DNA of 40,290 nt from Gammaproteobacteria bacterium (GTDB lineage Bacteria > Pseudomonadota > Gammaproteobacteria > Thiohalomonadales > Thiohalomonadaceae): positions 1-40,290 of the forward strand of contig JAPHTQ010000019.1 in assembly GCA_026196275.1 (NCBI GenBank), written 5' to 3'. Made by a program: the position numbers and the translations under genes. This document shows positions 1 through 9,037 of the stretch, one piece after another. Numbering within the stretch: the first letter of the stretch is position 1; each line of letters starts with the position of its first letter. Under the pieces are notes generated by a model. That model had not been told where the DNA came from, did not search any database, and saw nothing but the letters and a program-made list of their open reading frames with translations.

Positions 1-126
1 AAGTTCCAAGTTCCAAGTTCCAAGTTCCAAGTTCCAAGTTCCAAGTTCCAAGTTCCAAGTTCCAAGTTCCAACTTTCAACTTTCAACTTTCAACTTTCAA
101 CTTTCAACTTCCAACTTTCAACTTTC
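1..126. repeat. Heptamer tandem array, 18 units, possibly cut by the window edge
   Basis: Ten exact copies of the 7-base unit AAGTTCC (1-70) run directly into eight copies of AACTTTC (71-126). One of these eight, at 106-112, is the hybrid AACTTCC. The phase is unbroken across the switch, giving 18 x 7 = 126 bases. The array ends five bases beyond the stop codon of the LysR gene, so it lies immediately 3' of that gene. The left end is open, so the true length is unknown. There is no spacer and no dyad repeat, so it is not a CRISPR. Slipped-strand copy-number variation is likely (inference). Confidence 0.95.
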
Positions 127-131
127 AACCT

Positions 132-1001
132 TTATCCCCCCTCCGACCGGAGCAGCTCCAGCATCCCCCGTGCCGCATTGGAGGGGGTGCGGGCAGCGTG
201 CTGCACCACGCCGAGTTGGCGGCTAAGGTGGAGTGGTGTGCTCAGCCGTTTGAGTTCGCTGTCGAGCATGGTCTCGGGCAGTACGCTCCAGCCCAGCCCC
301 ACCGCGGTGAGCATCTTGATGGTCTCCAGGAAGTTGGTGGAGAGCTCTACCTGCAGGCTCATTCCCAGCGGCTTGAAGGCGGCTTCGACGATCTGGCGGG
401 TGAAGGTCTCGGCACCGGGCAGGATCGCCCGGTGTTGGGCCAGGGTGGGCAGCCCGGCACGTCTGTAGCCGGCCAGCGGATGGTCAGGGGCGCATACCAC
501 CGCCAGCGGATCTTCCCACAGTGCGGTGAGTAGCAGATGTGCCGAGGGGCGTGGTGGCAGGGTGACGATGGCCAACTCCAGTTCGCCCTGTTCCACCCCG
601 CGGCAAGCGGTCTCCGAGTCGAGAAAGCGGATGTCCAACTGCAGTTCGGGGTAACGCCGGCGCAGTTCACGCAGCAGCGGTGGCAGACGGTGCAGGCCGA
701 TATGATGGCTGGTGCCGAGACTGAGCCGGCCACTGATGCGGCCCGATAGGTCGGCGATAGCCCGTCGGCTGTTATCGATCTCATCCAGGATACGCCTGGC
801 GTGGGGCAGCAGCGCTTCACCCGCCTCGGTCAGCACTACCTGGCGACCGATGCGATCGAACAGCGGGCTGTCCAGTTCCTGCTCCAGTGCAGCGATGCGC
901 TTGCTCACCGCCGGCTGGGTGATGAACAGCTTCTCGGCCGCCAGGGAGAAGGAGACATGGTCGGCGACGGCGGTAAAGGCCTGCAGGGCGGTAATGTCCA
1001 T
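132..1001 (-). CDS. LysR-type transcriptional regulator, divergent from leuCDB
   Basis: A 289-residue protein of normal LysR length. The N-terminal winged helix-turn-helix covers about residues 1-60, with the recognition part around 'FITQPAVSKRI' and the following linker helix. The rest is the periplasmic-binding-protein-like effector domain. It is transcribed away from leuC across a gap of 114 bases that carries a T-N11-A dyad, which is the usual layout for a LysR protein controlling its divergent neighbour. The likely target is the leuCDB group and its own gene. The effector is unknown; a leucine-pathway intermediate such as isopropylmalate would fit the context, but this is inference. The start MDITALQAF fits the family N-terminus. 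A heptamer array begins just past the stop codon. Confidence 0.9.
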   Translation of the reverse strand: MDITALQAFTAVADHVSFSLAAEKLFITQPAVSKRIAALEQELDSPLFDRIGRQVVLTEAGEALLPHARRILDEIDNSRRAIADLSGRISGRLSLGTSHHIGLHRLPPLLRELRRRYPELQLDIRFLDSETACRGVEQGELELAIVTLPPRPSAHLLLTALWEDPLAVVCAPDHPLAGYRRAGLPTLAQHRAILPGAETFTRQIVEAAFKPLGMSLQVELSTNFLETIKMLTAVGLGWSVLPETMLDSELKRLSTPLHLSRQLGVVQHAARTPSNAARGMLELLRSEGG

Positions 1002-1007
1002 AACAAG

Positions 1008-1024
1008 TATTCCTTTTTGGAATA
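1008..1024. promoter_or_regulatory. LysR-type operator dyad (T-N11-A)
   Basis: Perfect inverted repeat TATTCC-TTTTT-GGAATA in the lysR-leuC gap, satisfying the T-N11-A rule with T1010 and A1022. Its centre lies about 65 bases before the transcription start expected from the proposed leuC promoter, the normal place for a LysR recognition site. It is also seven bases from the lysR start codon, so it could mediate autoregulation. Confidence 0.6.
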
Positions 1025-1045
1025 GAATATATGAAAATTATGAAT

Positions 1046-1074
1046 TTGTGTAATGTCGTGCGCAGCGCTATCCT
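1046..1074 (+). promoter_or_regulatory. Candidate sigma-70 promoter for leuC
   Basis: TTGTGT (1046-1051), a 17-base spacer, then TATCCT (1069-1074). The predicted start near 1081 leaves a short leader before leuC. No leucine-rich leader peptide or attenuator is visible, so control by the divergent LysR protein is more likely than attenuation. Confidence 0.42.
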
Positions 1075-1115
1075 CAATGGACTGTAATTAACCCGTTTTG
1101 AACGAGAGAGACGTC

Positions 1116-2531
1116 ATGGCCGGCAAGACCCTGTACGACAAATTGTGGGATGCCCATCTGGTGCGCCGCGAAGAGGGCGGCACCGCGCTGCTCTATATCG
1201 ACCGCCACCTGGTGCATGAGGTGACCTCGCCGCAGGCCTTCGAGGGGCTGCGCCTGGCCGGTCGCAAGCCGTGGCGCACCGACTCGGTGGTGGCTACACC
1301 TGACCACAATGTGCCAACCACCGGTCAGAGTGGCGGTATCGAGGGGATCAGCGACCCCATCGCCCGCATTCAGGTCTCGACGCTGGACAGCAATGTCAAG
1401 GAGTTCGGCCTGACCTATTTCCCGATGAACGATATCCGCCAGGGTATCGTTCACGTGGTCGGACCCGAGGAGGGAGCGACCCTGCCGGGAATGACCGTGG
1501 TCTGCGGTGACTCCCACACCTCTACCCATGGCGCCTTCGGTGCGCTGGCCCACGGTATCGGCACCTCCGAGGTGGAGCATGTGCTGGCCACCCAGTGTCT
1601 GGTGCAGAAGAAGATGAAGAACATGCGCGTGACAGTGCAGGGCCACGTCGGTCCCGGTGTCACCGCCAAGGATATCGTACTGGCGATCATCGGCAAGATC
1701 GGCACCGCCGGCGGTACCGGCCATGCCGTCGAGTTCGCCGGTGAGGCGATCCGCGATCTCTCGGTCGAGGGGCGTATGACCGTCTGCAATATGGCCATCG
1801 AGGCGGGTGCCCGCGCCGGCATGGTAGCGGTGGACGAGAAGACCATCGACTATTTCAAGGACAAACCCCTCGCACCGAAGGGTGAGATGTGGGACAAGGC
1901 AGTCAATGCGTGGCGCGACCTCACCTCCGATGACGATGCGATGTTCGACAAGGAGGTGGTGCTCGACGCCGCCTGCATCGAACCGCAGGTCACCTGGGGT
2001 ACCTCGCCGGAGATGGTGGTCGGTATCAGCGAGCAGGTGCCGGACCCTGAGGGCGAACAGGACAAGGTCAAGGCCGAGGGGATGCGCCGCGCGCTGCACT
2101 ACATGGGGCTCGACGCCGGCATGGCGATCAGCGACATCCCGGTGGATGTGGTCTTCATCGGCTCCTGTACCAATTCGCGTATCGAGGACCTGCGTGAGGC
2201 GGCGGCCGTGGCGAAGGGACGCAAGGTCGCCTCCACGGTCAAGCAGGCGCTGGTGGTGCCCGGTTCCGGGCTGGTGAAAAGGCAGGCGGAAGAGGAGGGG
2301 CTCGACACGATCTTTATCGAAGCCGGTTTCGAGTGGCGCGAGCCGGGCTGCTCCATGTGCCTGGCGATGAATGCCGACCGCCTCGAACCGGGCGAGCGCT
2401 GCGCCTCCACCTCGAACCGCAACTTCGAGGGACGCCAGGGCAACGGCGGCCGCACCCACCTGGTCAGCCCGGCCATGGCTGCGGCCGCCGCGGTCAAGGG
2501 CCACTTCACCGATGTGCGTGAATTAAACTGA
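1116..2531 (+). CDS. leuC: 3-isopropylmalate dehydratase, large subunit
   Basis: LeuC forms a heterodimer with LeuD and isomerises 2-isopropylmalate to 3-isopropylmalate in cytoplasmic leucine synthesis. The 471-residue protein is an aconitase-fold enzyme. The three cysteines that hold the 4Fe-4S cluster are visible: Cys351 in IGSCTNSR, and Cys412 and Cys415 in [12 protein letters not shown] chose the ATG at 1116 ([10 protein letters not shown]) because it matches the conserved LeuC N-terminus and follows a GAGAG ribosome site. An in-frame TTG at 1098 would add six residues and is less likely. It is first of the leuC-leuD-leuB group and diverges from a LysR gene. A repeat element fills the gap to leuD. 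Confidence 0.97.
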   Translation: MAGKTLYDKLWDAHLVRREEGGTALLYIDRHLVHEVTSPQAFEGLRLAGRKPWRTDSVVATPDHNVPTTGQSGGIEGISDPIARIQVSTLDSNVKEFGLTYFPMNDIRQGIVHVVGPEEGATLPGMTVVCGDSHTSTHGAFGALAHGIGTSEVEHVLATQCLVQKKMKNMRVTVQGHVGPGVTAKDIVLAIIGKIGTAGGTGHAVEFAGEAIRDLSVEGRMTVCNMAIEAGARAGMVAVDEKTIDYFKDKPLAPKGEMWDKAVNAWRDLTSDDDAMFDKEVVLDAACIEPQVTWGTSPEMVVGISEQVPDPEGEQDKVKAEGMRRALHYMGLDAGMAISDIPVDVVFIGSCTNSRIEDLREAAAVAKGRKVASTVKQALVVPGSGLVKRQAEEEGLDTIFIEAGFEWREPGCSMCLAMNADRLEPGERCASTSNRNFEGRQGNGGRTHLVSPAMAAAAAVKGHFTDVRELN

Positions 2532-2532
2532 T

Positions 2533-2610
2533 TTTTGCCACAGAGAGCACAGAGCTCACTGAGTAAGGGATAGTTTCAAGCCTCTGTGTCTTCTGTGACC
2601 TCTGTGGCGA
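2533..2610. repeat. Intergenic inverted repeat 1, CACAGAG type (leuC-leuD gap)
   Basis: Left arm 2537-2554 (GCCACAGAG... ending CACAGAG) and right arm 2582-2608 (ending ACCTCTGTGGC) are imperfect inverted copies around a centre of about 27 bases. The element fills the gap from just after the leuC stop to just before the leuD ribosome site AAGGGG (2612-2617). It could form a long hairpin in the mRNA between the two cistrons. Confidence 0.85.
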
Positions 2611-2625
2611 TAAGGGGTTATTAAA

Positions 2626-3264
2626 ATGGACAAATTTGAAAAGTTGACGGCGATTGTGGCGCCTTTGGACCGTTCCAACGTGGACACCGACGCCATTATT
2701 CCCAAGCAGTTCCTGAAGTCGATCAAGCGTACCGGTTTCGGTCCCAACGCTTTCGATGAATGGCGCTATCTGGACCATGGCGAGCCGGGAATGGATAACT
2801 CCACACGCCCGCTCAACCCCGACTTTGTGCTCAACCAGGAGCGCTACCAGGGTGCCAACATCCTGCTGGCGCGCGAGAACTTCGGTTGCGGCTCCTCACG
2901 GGAGCACGCCCCGTGGGCGCTGCTGGACTACGGTTTTCGCGTGATCATTGCGCCGAGCTTTGCCGATATCTTCTTCAACAACTGTTTCAAGAACGGCATC
3001 CTGCCCATCGTGCTGGACGAGAAGAAGGTGGCCCAGCTGTTCAACGAGGTGGAGGAGAGCGAGGGCTACAAATTGACGGTGGATCTGGAGGCGCAGACCA
3101 TCACCACGCCGAGCGGTGAAAAGTTTGCCTTCGACGTCGACCCGTTCCGTAAACACTGCCTAATCAACGGCCTCGACGACATCGGCCTGACCCTGCAACA
3201 CGTCGACGATATCAAGGCCTACGAAGCGCGGCGCAAGAACGAGGCACCGTGGTTGTTTAATTGA
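2626..3264 (+). CDS. leuD: 3-isopropylmalate dehydratase, small subunit
   Basis: The 212-residue small subunit provides the swivel domain that completes the LeuC active site. The family signature [15 protein letters not shown] is present in the middle of the protein, and the N-terminus carries the expected [17 protein letters not shown] segment. Length agrees with the roughly 200 residues typical of LeuD. The ATG at 2626 follows AAGGGG at a good distance. The ribosome site directly abuts the right arm of inverted repeat 1, so a hairpin could affect leuD translation (inference). It is co-directional with leuC and leuB. Confidence 0.97.
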   Translation: MDKFEKLTAIVAPLDRSNVDTDAIIPKQFLKSIKRTGFGPNAFDEWRYLDHGEPGMDNSTRPLNPDFVLNQERYQGANILLARENFGCGSSREHAPWALLDYGFRVIIAPSFADIFFNNCFKNGILPIVLDEKKVAQLFNEVEESEGYKLTVDLEAQTITTPSGEKFAFDVDPFRKHCLINGLDDIGLTLQHVDDIKAYEARRKNEAPWLFN

Positions 3265-3270
3265 TCTTTA

Positions 3271-3350
3271 GCCACAGAGGTCACAGGGGGCACAGAGAAA
3301 TGCAGAACTGTGTTCCTTTTAACCTCCGTGTTCTCTGTGCTCTCTGTGGC
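3271..3350. repeat. Intergenic inverted repeat 2, CACAGAG type (leuD-leuB gap)
   Basis: Left arm 3271-3297 (starts GCCACAGAGGTCACAG) and right arm 3323-3350 (ends GTGCTCTCTGTGGC) are inverted copies with a centre of about 25 bases. It starts seven bases after the leuD stop and ends 23 bases before the leuB start. It is the same family as repeat 1 but with a different centre. Confidence 0.85.
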
Positions 3351-3373
3351 AATATGATTTTGGAGTAAATCTA

Positions 3374-4456
3374 ATGACTAAGAAGATTGCTGTACTGCCG
3401 GGTGATGGGATTGGGCCGGAGATTGTGGCCCAGGCGGTGAAGGTTCTGGATGTGCTCAAGGCCGACGGCCTGGATATCGAGATGGAGGAGGGGGCTATCG
3501 GCGGTGCCGGTTACGATGCCGCGGGTGATCCTCTGCCTGATGCCACCCTTAAGTTGGCGCAGGATTCCGACGCGGTACTGCTCGGCGCCGTCGGCGGTCC
3601 CGAGTACGACAAGCTGGAGCGTCCACTGCGGCCCGAGCGCGGCCTGCTGCGCATCCGCAAGGAGCTGAACCTGTTCGGTAATCTGCGCCCGGCGCTGCTC
3701 TACGAGGAGCTGGCCGACTCCTCCAGCCTCAAGCCGGAGGTGGTCGCGGGTCTGGACATCATGATCGTGCGTGAGCTGACCGGTGATGTCTACTTCGGCG
3801 AACCTCGCGGTATCGAGGAGCGCCCCGGTCCGGATGGGAAACCCGAGCGGGTCGGCTTCAACACCATGCTCTATTCCGAGTCTGAGGTACGCCGCGTCGC
3901 CCGCGTTGCATTTGATATTGCGATGAAGCGCGACAAACGTCTCTGTTCGGTGGAGAAGGCTAACGTGCTGGAGTGCTCCGAGCTGTGGCGTGAGGTGGTC
4001 ATCGAGGTGTCGAAGGACTACCCTGAGGTGGAGCTTTCCCACATGTACGTGGACAATGCCGCGATGCAGTTGGTGAAGTGGCCCAAGCAATTCGATGTGA
4101 TCGTCACCGGCAACATCTTCGGCGACATCCTCTCCGACCAGGCCTCCATGCTCTCCGGCTCCATCGGCATGCTGCCGTCCGCCTCGCTGGACGAGAACAA
4201 CAAGGGCATGTACGAGCCGATCCACGGCTCCGCCCCCGACATCGCCGGACAGGACAAGGCCAACCCGCTGGCCACTATCCTTTCGGTAGCGATGATGCTG
4301 CGCTATACCTTCGGTGACGAGGCCAACGCCAAACGCATCGAGGAGGCCGTCAAGGCGGTACTGACCAAGGGTATCCGTACCGTCGACATCATGACCGCAG
4401 GCGGCACCGAAGTGAGCTGCAGCGGTATGGGCGACGCTGTTGTCGCTGAATTGTAA
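3374..4456 (+). CDS. leuB: 3-isopropylmalate dehydrogenase
   Basis: LeuB oxidatively decarboxylates 3-isopropylmalate to 2-ketoisocaproate with NAD. The 360 residues match the family length. The N-terminus [13 protein letters not shown] is the dinucleotide-fold signature of isocitrate/isopropylmalate dehydrogenases. The metal and substrate region '[16 protein letters not shown]' with its conserved aspartates is present near residue 240, as is '[12 protein letters not shown]' in the cofactor loop. The ATG at 3374 follows GGAG at 3362-3365. It is the third gene of the leu group, separated from leuD and asd by repeat elements. Confidence 0.97.
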   Translation: MTKKIAVLPGDGIGPEIVAQAVKVLDVLKADGLDIEMEEGAIGGAGYDAAGDPLPDATLKLAQDSDAVLLGAVGGPEYDKLERPLRPERGLLRIRKELNLFGNLRPALLYEELADSSSLKPEVVAGLDIMIVRELTGDVYFGEPRGIEERPGPDGKPERVGFNTMLYSESEVRRVARVAFDIAMKRDKRLCSVEKANVLECSELWREVVIEVSKDYPEVELSHMYVDNAAMQLVKWPKQFDVIVTGNIFGDILSDQASMLSGSIGMLPSASLDENNKGMYEPIHGSAPDIAGQDKANPLATILSVAMMLRYTFGDEANAKRIEEAVKAVLTKGIRTVDIMTAGGTEVSCSGMGDAVVAEL

Positions 4457-4458
4457 TT

Positions 4459-4610
4459 ACCGCAAAGGCGCAAAGTGCGCAAAGAGTCGTATTGAATACA
4501 TCACGCGCTTTGTTTTTTGTGGTCGAGTTAAAAAGTGATGAGCAACTGGAGGGCACATTGAGCCAGGATATGTAATTGCATTATCTCTGCGTTCTTTGCG
4601 CCTTTGCGGT
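4459..4610. repeat. Intergenic inverted repeat 3, CGCAAAG type (leuB-asd gap)
   Basis: Left arm 4459-4486 (starts ACCGCAAAGGCGCAAAG) and right arm 4585-4610 (ends TTTGCGCCTTTGCGGT) are inverted copies around a centre of about 98 bases. The centre contains a weak promoter-like pair, TTGAGC (4558) - 17 bases - TTATCT (4581), facing asd. The arms replace CACAGAG by CGCAAAG compared with repeats 1 and 2, but the layout is identical. Confidence 0.87.
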
Positions 4611-4634
4611 GAAACAGATTTTCAGGAGGTTTTT

Positions 4635-5747
4635 ATGAAACGTGTAGGTCTTGTAGGTTGGCGCGGCATGGTCGGTTCGGTGCTGATGCAGCGCATGCGC
4701 GACGAGAACGATTTCGCCGAGTTCGAACCGATCTTCTTCACCACCTCCCAGGCCGGTCAGCCCGGTCCGGATGTGGGCAAGGATGTGCCGGCGCTGAAGG
4801 ATGCCAAGAGCATTGACGAGCTGAAGCAGATGGACGTGATCATCACCTGCCAGGGCGGCGACTATACCCAGGAGGTCTACCCCGCGCTGCGCAAGGCGGG
4901 CTGGGACGGATACTGGATCGATGCCGCCTCTACGCTGCGTATGGCGGATGAGTCGATCATCGTACTTGACCCGGTCAACAGAAACGTCATTGAGGAGGGT
5001 TTGGCCAAGGGCGTTAAGACTTATGTTGGCGGCAACTGCACCGTGTCACTGATGATGCTGGGCCTGGGGGGTCTGTTCGAGCAGGGACTTGTCGAGTGGA
5101 TCTCGCCGATGACCTACCAGGCGGCCTCCGGTGCCGGCGCGCAGAACATGCGCGAGCTGATCCAGCAGATGGGCGGCATTCACGACGATGTGAAGTCGCT
5201 GCTCGACGACCCGGCCTCTGCGATCCTCGAGATCGACAAGCAGGTGACCGATTACCTGCGCTCCGACGACTACCCGAAAGAGAGGTGGGGCGTGCCGTTG
5301 GCCGGCTCGCTCATTCCCTGGCTCGACGCCCAGCTCGACTCCGGCCAGTCCAAGGAGGAGTGGAAGGCGCAGGTGGAGAGCAACAAGATCCTCGGCCGCT
5401 CCGACAGGCCGATCCCGATCGATGGCATCTGCGTGCGCATCGGCGCGATGCGCTGCCACAGTCAGGCGCTGACCATCAAGCTGACCAGGGATGCGCCGCT
5501 GGATGAGATCAGCGACATCATCGCCAGCCACAACGAGTGGGCGAGCGTGGTGCCGAACGAGAAAGAGGCCACCATGAACGACCTCACCCCGGCCGCGGTG
5601 ACCGGTACCCTCAATATTCCGGTCGGTCGCATGCGCAAACTGACCATGGGTAGCGAGTACCTCTCCGCCTTTACCGTGGGCGACCAGCTGCTGTGGGGTG
5701 CCGCCGAGCCGCTGCGCCGCATGCTGCGCATTCTGCTGGCGCAGTAA
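4635..5747 (+). CDS. asd: Aspartate-semialdehyde dehydrogenase
   Basis: Asd reduces aspartyl phosphate to aspartate semialdehyde, the branch point to lysine/diaminopimelate, threonine and methionine. The 370-residue protein has the NADP-binding N-terminus [14 protein letters not shown] and the catalytic cysteine at residue 135 in GGNCTVS, the same position as in E. coli. The catalytic histidine lies in [13 protein letters not shown] chose the ATG at 4635, which follows a strong AGGAGG and matches the family start. A longer in-frame reading from 4596 would run back into the repeat arm. Asd feeds both the dap genes at the right end of this window and the MetZ pathway. Confidence 0.97.
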   Translation: MKRVGLVGWRGMVGSVLMQRMRDENDFAEFEPIFFTTSQAGQPGPDVGKDVPALKDAKSIDELKQMDVIITCQGGDYTQEVYPALRKAGWDGYWIDAASTLRMADESIIVLDPVNRNVIEEGLAKGVKTYVGGNCTVSLMMLGLGGLFEQGLVEWISPMTYQAASGAGAQNMRELIQQMGGIHDDVKSLLDDPASAILEIDKQVTDYLRSDDYPKERWGVPLAGSLIPWLDAQLDSGQSKEEWKAQVESNKILGRSDRPIPIDGICVRIGAMRCHSQALTIKLTRDAPLDEISDIIASHNEWASVVPNEKEATMNDLTPAAVTGTLNIPVGRMRKLTMGSEYLSAFTVGDQLLWGAAEPLRRMLRILLAQ

Positions 5748-5817
5748 ACCCGACGGATCGTCTTTAACGCCATTCCTCCGGTAGTAGCTGTGCTGGAAAA
5801 CGGCTCTGACCGAGGAA

Positions 5818-6034
5818 ATGGTAACTGAGACACAGAAAATTCTCGGTGATGCCGCTACAATCATCGACCCGATGCAGGCTTGCACACAGGAGCGGAACCT
5901 CGTAGGACGAATCCCTGAAACACCGGGCGCAAGCGGGTGGCCCGGACCTCTGGATTACTCCCGATAACGCTAAATACGGGGTGGCTTTGGGTGCAGTTCG
6001 GATTGCCGAGCTACTGAAGAAATGCTATATGTGA
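5818..6034 (+). pseudogene. Possible decayed coding fragment in the asd-fimV gap
   Basis: The 410-base gap between asd and fimV contains two open stretches in different frames with protein-like composition. One is a 49-residue ORF at 5818-5967 (MVTETQKILGD... ending GPLDYSR). The other, about 5904-6034, ends ...ITPDNAKYGVALGAV then RIAELLKKCYM. Together they could be one frame-shifted remnant. I do not recognise a family, no ribosome site precedes the ATG at 5818, and chance is a real alternative. The gap also holds a hairpin with arms CCGGGC (5923-5928) and GCCCGG (5940-5945). Confidence 0.22.
6003..6031 (+). promoter_or_regulatory. Candidate sigma-70 promoter for fimV
   Basis: TTGCCG (6003-6008), a 17-base spacer, then TATATG (6026-6031). 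The predicted leader of about 120 bases contains two perfect dyads: TTAGTT/AACTAA (6042-6047 and 6053-6058) and GTAGC/GCTAC (6068-6072 and 6078-6082). Confidence 0.38.
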
Positions 6035-6157
6035 GCTGTAGTTAGTTGCAATAACTAAAGTTCATTGGTAGCTTTGGGCTACAACTGCGCGTAGAAAGCG
6101 GAAAGAGAAGTGTCCCGGATACGACAAAAATATTCTGATAATAAGGGAGTAAGGATA

Positions 6158-8953
6158 GTGCGGAAGCTGGTCATAACCCTGCTGTCTCTTTCACTAATGG
6201 CGCCTGCAGCCGCACTGGCATTAGGGCTGGGTGAGATCAAACTGCATTCGGCCCTGAATCAGCGCCTCGACGCCGATATCGAGCTGCTTTCGGTGGGTTC
6301 GGCTGAAGCCGATGATATCGATGTCTCGCTTGCTTCTGCCGACACCTTCTCCAGAGTGGGGCTGGACCGCCCTGCCGTACTGATGCAGGTCAGGTTCGAG
6401 GTCCTGCGCAGGGAGAATGGCAAGTATTACGTAAAGGCCACCTCCAGTGAGGTGATCCGCGAACCGTTCCTCGATTTTCTGGTTGAAGCCAATTGGCCTG
6501 GCGGCCGAGTTATGCGTGAATACACGCTGCTGCTGGATCCGCCTGTTGGCTATACCGAGACCCAGCCGCGGATCAGTGCGCCACAGACCAGCGCAGCCGA
6601 GGCTCCGCCGACCACCACCGAGCAGGAAGAGGCGTTTGCACCGCCGCCCAGCTCTATTCCGGTTGCTGAGGATATCAAAACACCTGAATCCGCCGCTGCG
6701 CCGCAGGATGACATGGTTTATGGACCGGTCAAGACCAACGACACCCTCTGGGCTATCGCCGTGAAGATGCGTCCCAACCGGGACGTCTCCCCCCAGCAGA
6801 TGATGATGGCGCTGCTGAAGGCCAACCCGTATGCCTTCATTGACAACAATATCAATCGGCTGAAAAAAGGCTATGTACTGCGCATCGATGATCCGGCGCT
6901 GATCACAGCGATGAACAAGGCCGAGGCGGCACGCCAGGTTTCGCGCCAGAACCGTGAATGGCAGGATTATCGTGCTGCAGCGGCAGAAAAGGCGGCTGAC
7001 CGCCAGCCCGCTGACGTGGCGCAGGCCCCGGCGGGCAGTGCAATCGCCGCCAAATCCGAGCCAAAACTGAAGCTGGTTACCCCGCAGGATGAGGCGGGGC
7101 AGGCCGGTGTCTCCGCTGACGGTGAATCGGTCAGTGAGGGTGCCAATGAAGAGTTGATGCTGGCGCTGGAAAGCTCTGCGGCACAACGCAAGGAGAACGA
7201 AGCCCTGCAGTCCCGTGTCAAGGGTCTGGAGGAGCAGCTCCAGGATATGCAGCGACTGCTGGCACTGAAGGATGATGATCTGGCCACCCTGCAAAAACAA
7301 TTAAGTGAACAGAGTGAAGCCCCAGGACTGCCTTCCGATGAGGCAGCCATGCCTGCTGTAGACGAGACTGGCGGAGAATCCGCAGAGAATGGAGCGGGAC
7401 CGGAATCGGAGGCCGTGGTATCACCGGGTGAAGAGGCGGAGCAGGCCGGGGAGCAGGTAGAGGAAGAGATGTCCGCTGAGGCAGCTCAAACGGCCAAGTC
7501 TGTAGAGGATCAAGCTCAAGATGCCGCCAAGCCGGTAGCCGAATCCAAGCCGAAAGTACAAGCAAAACCCCGGCCTCAGCCGGTACCACAGCCAAGCTTC
7601 TTTACCTCGCTGATGCAGGATCCCATGATCCTGGCAGCCGGTGGCGGTACTGTTGTGCTGCTGCTTGTGCTGGCCATGCTTCTCATCCGTCGTCGTAGAA
7701 AAAGCGGATTTCAGGAGAGCATCCTCTCCGGCGGTACCTCCTCTATGCTGAATGCCCATACGGATGAGGCCGCCGGTGAGACCTCTTTCCTCAGTGACCT
7801 GGCCATTAGCGGTATCGGTGGTGGTGCTGTTGCTGCCGACGAGGGGGAGGTCGATCCGTTGACCGAAGCCGATGTATTTATGGCTTATGGGCGAAATCAA
7901 CAGGCCGAAGAGGTATTGGAAAAGGCCCTGGAGAGTAATCCGGAACGTTCCGAAGTGATCGCCAAGCTGCTTGAGGTTTATCACGCCGGGAATAAAAAAG
8001 AGCAGTTTGAAGCACTGGTCAACAAATCGGCTGACAAGCTCAAGGGCGATAGTGGAATTTGGAGCAGGATTGTCGTGATGGGGTATGAGCTGCTCCCTGA
8101 ACACCCACTGTTTGCCGATGCTGAGGAGCCGCCAGCCGAAGTAGACGTAACGGAGCCGGTAGCGACAAAGCCTGAACCTGTTAGCGATGATGTGCTGGAT
8201 ATCGGACTCGATCTGGATGAGCTCAGTGCGGAGATGGAGAGCGAAGGTAGCGACGAGAGTTTTGACCTTGGCGTGGACTTCGATCTCGATGAGGAGAAAA
8301 AGCCCGTCGATGAGCCGTCAGCCGAAGGTGCTGAGATGGACTTTGATCTGGAACTGGATTCCGGTGCCGATGAGTTTTCCACCGAGCCGGAGAGTGCCGC
8401 CGACGCCACCGAGGAAACCAGTGATGTCGAGTTTGACACTGCTGATTTTTCCACTGAGGAGGAGAAACCTGAACTCTCCGCAGAGAGTGTAAGCGATGAG
8501 TTGGGTGATCTCGACTTCGGGCTGGGTGATGTCGAAGCGGAAGAGCAGCCGGAGACGAAGGAGAGCGCAACCGAACTGGACCTCGGAGAGGTTGGCGGAA
8601 CAGAAGAGAAGGCCGCTGATACCCTCGATCTTGGTGATCTCGATTTCGGTGATCTCGAGTTTGGTACGGAGGAGAAGGACGCCGCCGGGGATCTGACTGA
8701 TGATGATCTCGCCTCACTGGATCTGGGTGAGTTGGATAGCGGTGATGAGCTGGGTGACTATGACGATCTTGGTGACCTGGATGAGGAGGGAATACTCAGC
8801 GATAGCGATGAGATCACCACCAAGCTGGATCTGGCCCAGGCCTATATCGAGATGGGTGATAACGAAGGGGCCCGCAGCATGCTTGAGGAGGTTGTCGAGG
8901 CCGGTAACGATGAGCAGCAGCAGCAGGCGCAGGCGTTGCTCGACAAGATCTAA
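6158..8953 (+). CDS. fimV: FimV-family polar assembly protein
   Basis: FimV is an inner-membrane protein with a periplasmic peptidoglycan-binding part. It supports type IV pilus and type II secretion assembly and polar localisation in Pseudomonas. The 931-residue product has a signal peptide (about 1-21), the hallmark 'ALGLGEIKLHSALNQ', a LysM domain (about 188-245), a coiled coil (about 341-384) and one membrane segment (about 490-512) followed by RRRRK. After that come a TPR-like stretch (about 565-630), a very acidic region with 'DLGDLDFGDLEFG'-type motifs, and the conserved FimV C-terminus with 'KLDLAQAYIEMGD' (about 886-931). I chose GTG 6158, nine bases after AGGGAG; GTG 6110 would add 16 residues before the signal peptide and lacks a good ribosome site. 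It sits between asd and truA, as in Pseudomonas. Confidence 0.93.
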   Translation: MRKLVITLLSLSLMAPAAALALGLGEIKLHSALNQRLDADIELLSVGSAEADDIDVSLASADTFSRVGLDRPAVLMQVRFEVLRRENGKYYVKATSSEVIREPFLDFLVEANWPGGRVMREYTLLLDPPVGYTETQPRISAPQTSAAEAPPTTTEQEEAFAPPPSSIPVAEDIKTPESAAAPQDDMVYGPVKTNDTLWAIAVKMRPNRDVSPQQMMMALLKANPYAFIDNNINRLKKGYVLRIDDPALITAMNKAEAARQVSRQNREWQDYRAAAAEKAADRQPADVAQAPAGSAIAAKSEPKLKLVTPQDEAGQAGVSADGESVSEGANEELMLALESSAAQRKENEALQSRVKGLEEQLQDMQRLLALKDDDLATLQKQLSEQSEAPGLPSDEAAMPAVDETGGESAENGAGPESEAVVSPGEEAEQAGEQVEEEMSAEAAQTAKSVEDQAQDAAKPVAESKPKVQAKPRPQPVPQPSFFTSLMQDPMILAAGGGTVVLLLVLAMLLIRRRRKSGFQESILSGGTSSMLNAHTDEAAGETSFLSDLAISGIGGGAVAADEGEVDPLTEADVFMAYGRNQQAEEVLEKALESNPERSEVIAKLLEVYHAGNKKEQFEALVNKSADKLKGDSGIWSRIVVMGYELLPEHPLFADAEEPPAEVDVTEPVATKPEPVSDDVLDIGLDLDELSAEMESEGSDESFDLGVDFDLDEEKKPVDEPSAEGAEMDFDLELDSGADEFSTEPESAADATEETSDVEFDTADFSTEEEKPELSAESVSDELGDLDFGLGDVEAEEQPETKESATELDLGEVGGTEEKAADTLDLGDLDFGDLEFGTEEKDAAGDLTDDDLASLDLGELDSGDELGDYDDLGDLDEEGILSDSDEITTKLDLAQAYIEMGDNEGARSMLEEVVEAGNDEQQQQAQALLDKI

Positions 8954-8983
8954 CCATCCAATCCTGGATGGGGTAACATCCCA

Positions 8984-9015
8984 CCCCGCGCCGGGCTGAA
9001 CGGCGCGGGGTTTTT
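8984..9015 (+). terminator. Rho-independent terminator after fimV
   Basis: Perfect 9-bp stem CCCCGCGCC (8984-8992) and GGCGCGGGG (9002-9010) with a 9-base loop, followed by TTTTT. It lies only 22 bases before truA. Upstream, GGATGG (8966-8971) can pair either with CCATCC (8954-8959) or partly with CATCC (8977-8981). Confidence 0.92.
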
Positions 9016-9037
9016 GTTTCTGAACAGGCAGGTTTTG

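Noticed and set aside
1-126. CRISPR array
   Set aside because: Units are 7 bases with no spacers and no dyad repeat, and there are no cas genes.
1074-2504. 476-codon open frame on the minus strand opposite leuC
   Set aside because: It mirrors a certain leuC gene in a GC-rich genome, is rich in His, Arg and Gly, and matches no protein pattern; it is a shadow frame.
2525-2625. Rho-independent terminators at the inverted repeats
   Set aside because: The arms are long and imperfect and are not followed by a T-run, and the elements lie inside operons; they are better described as a repeat family.
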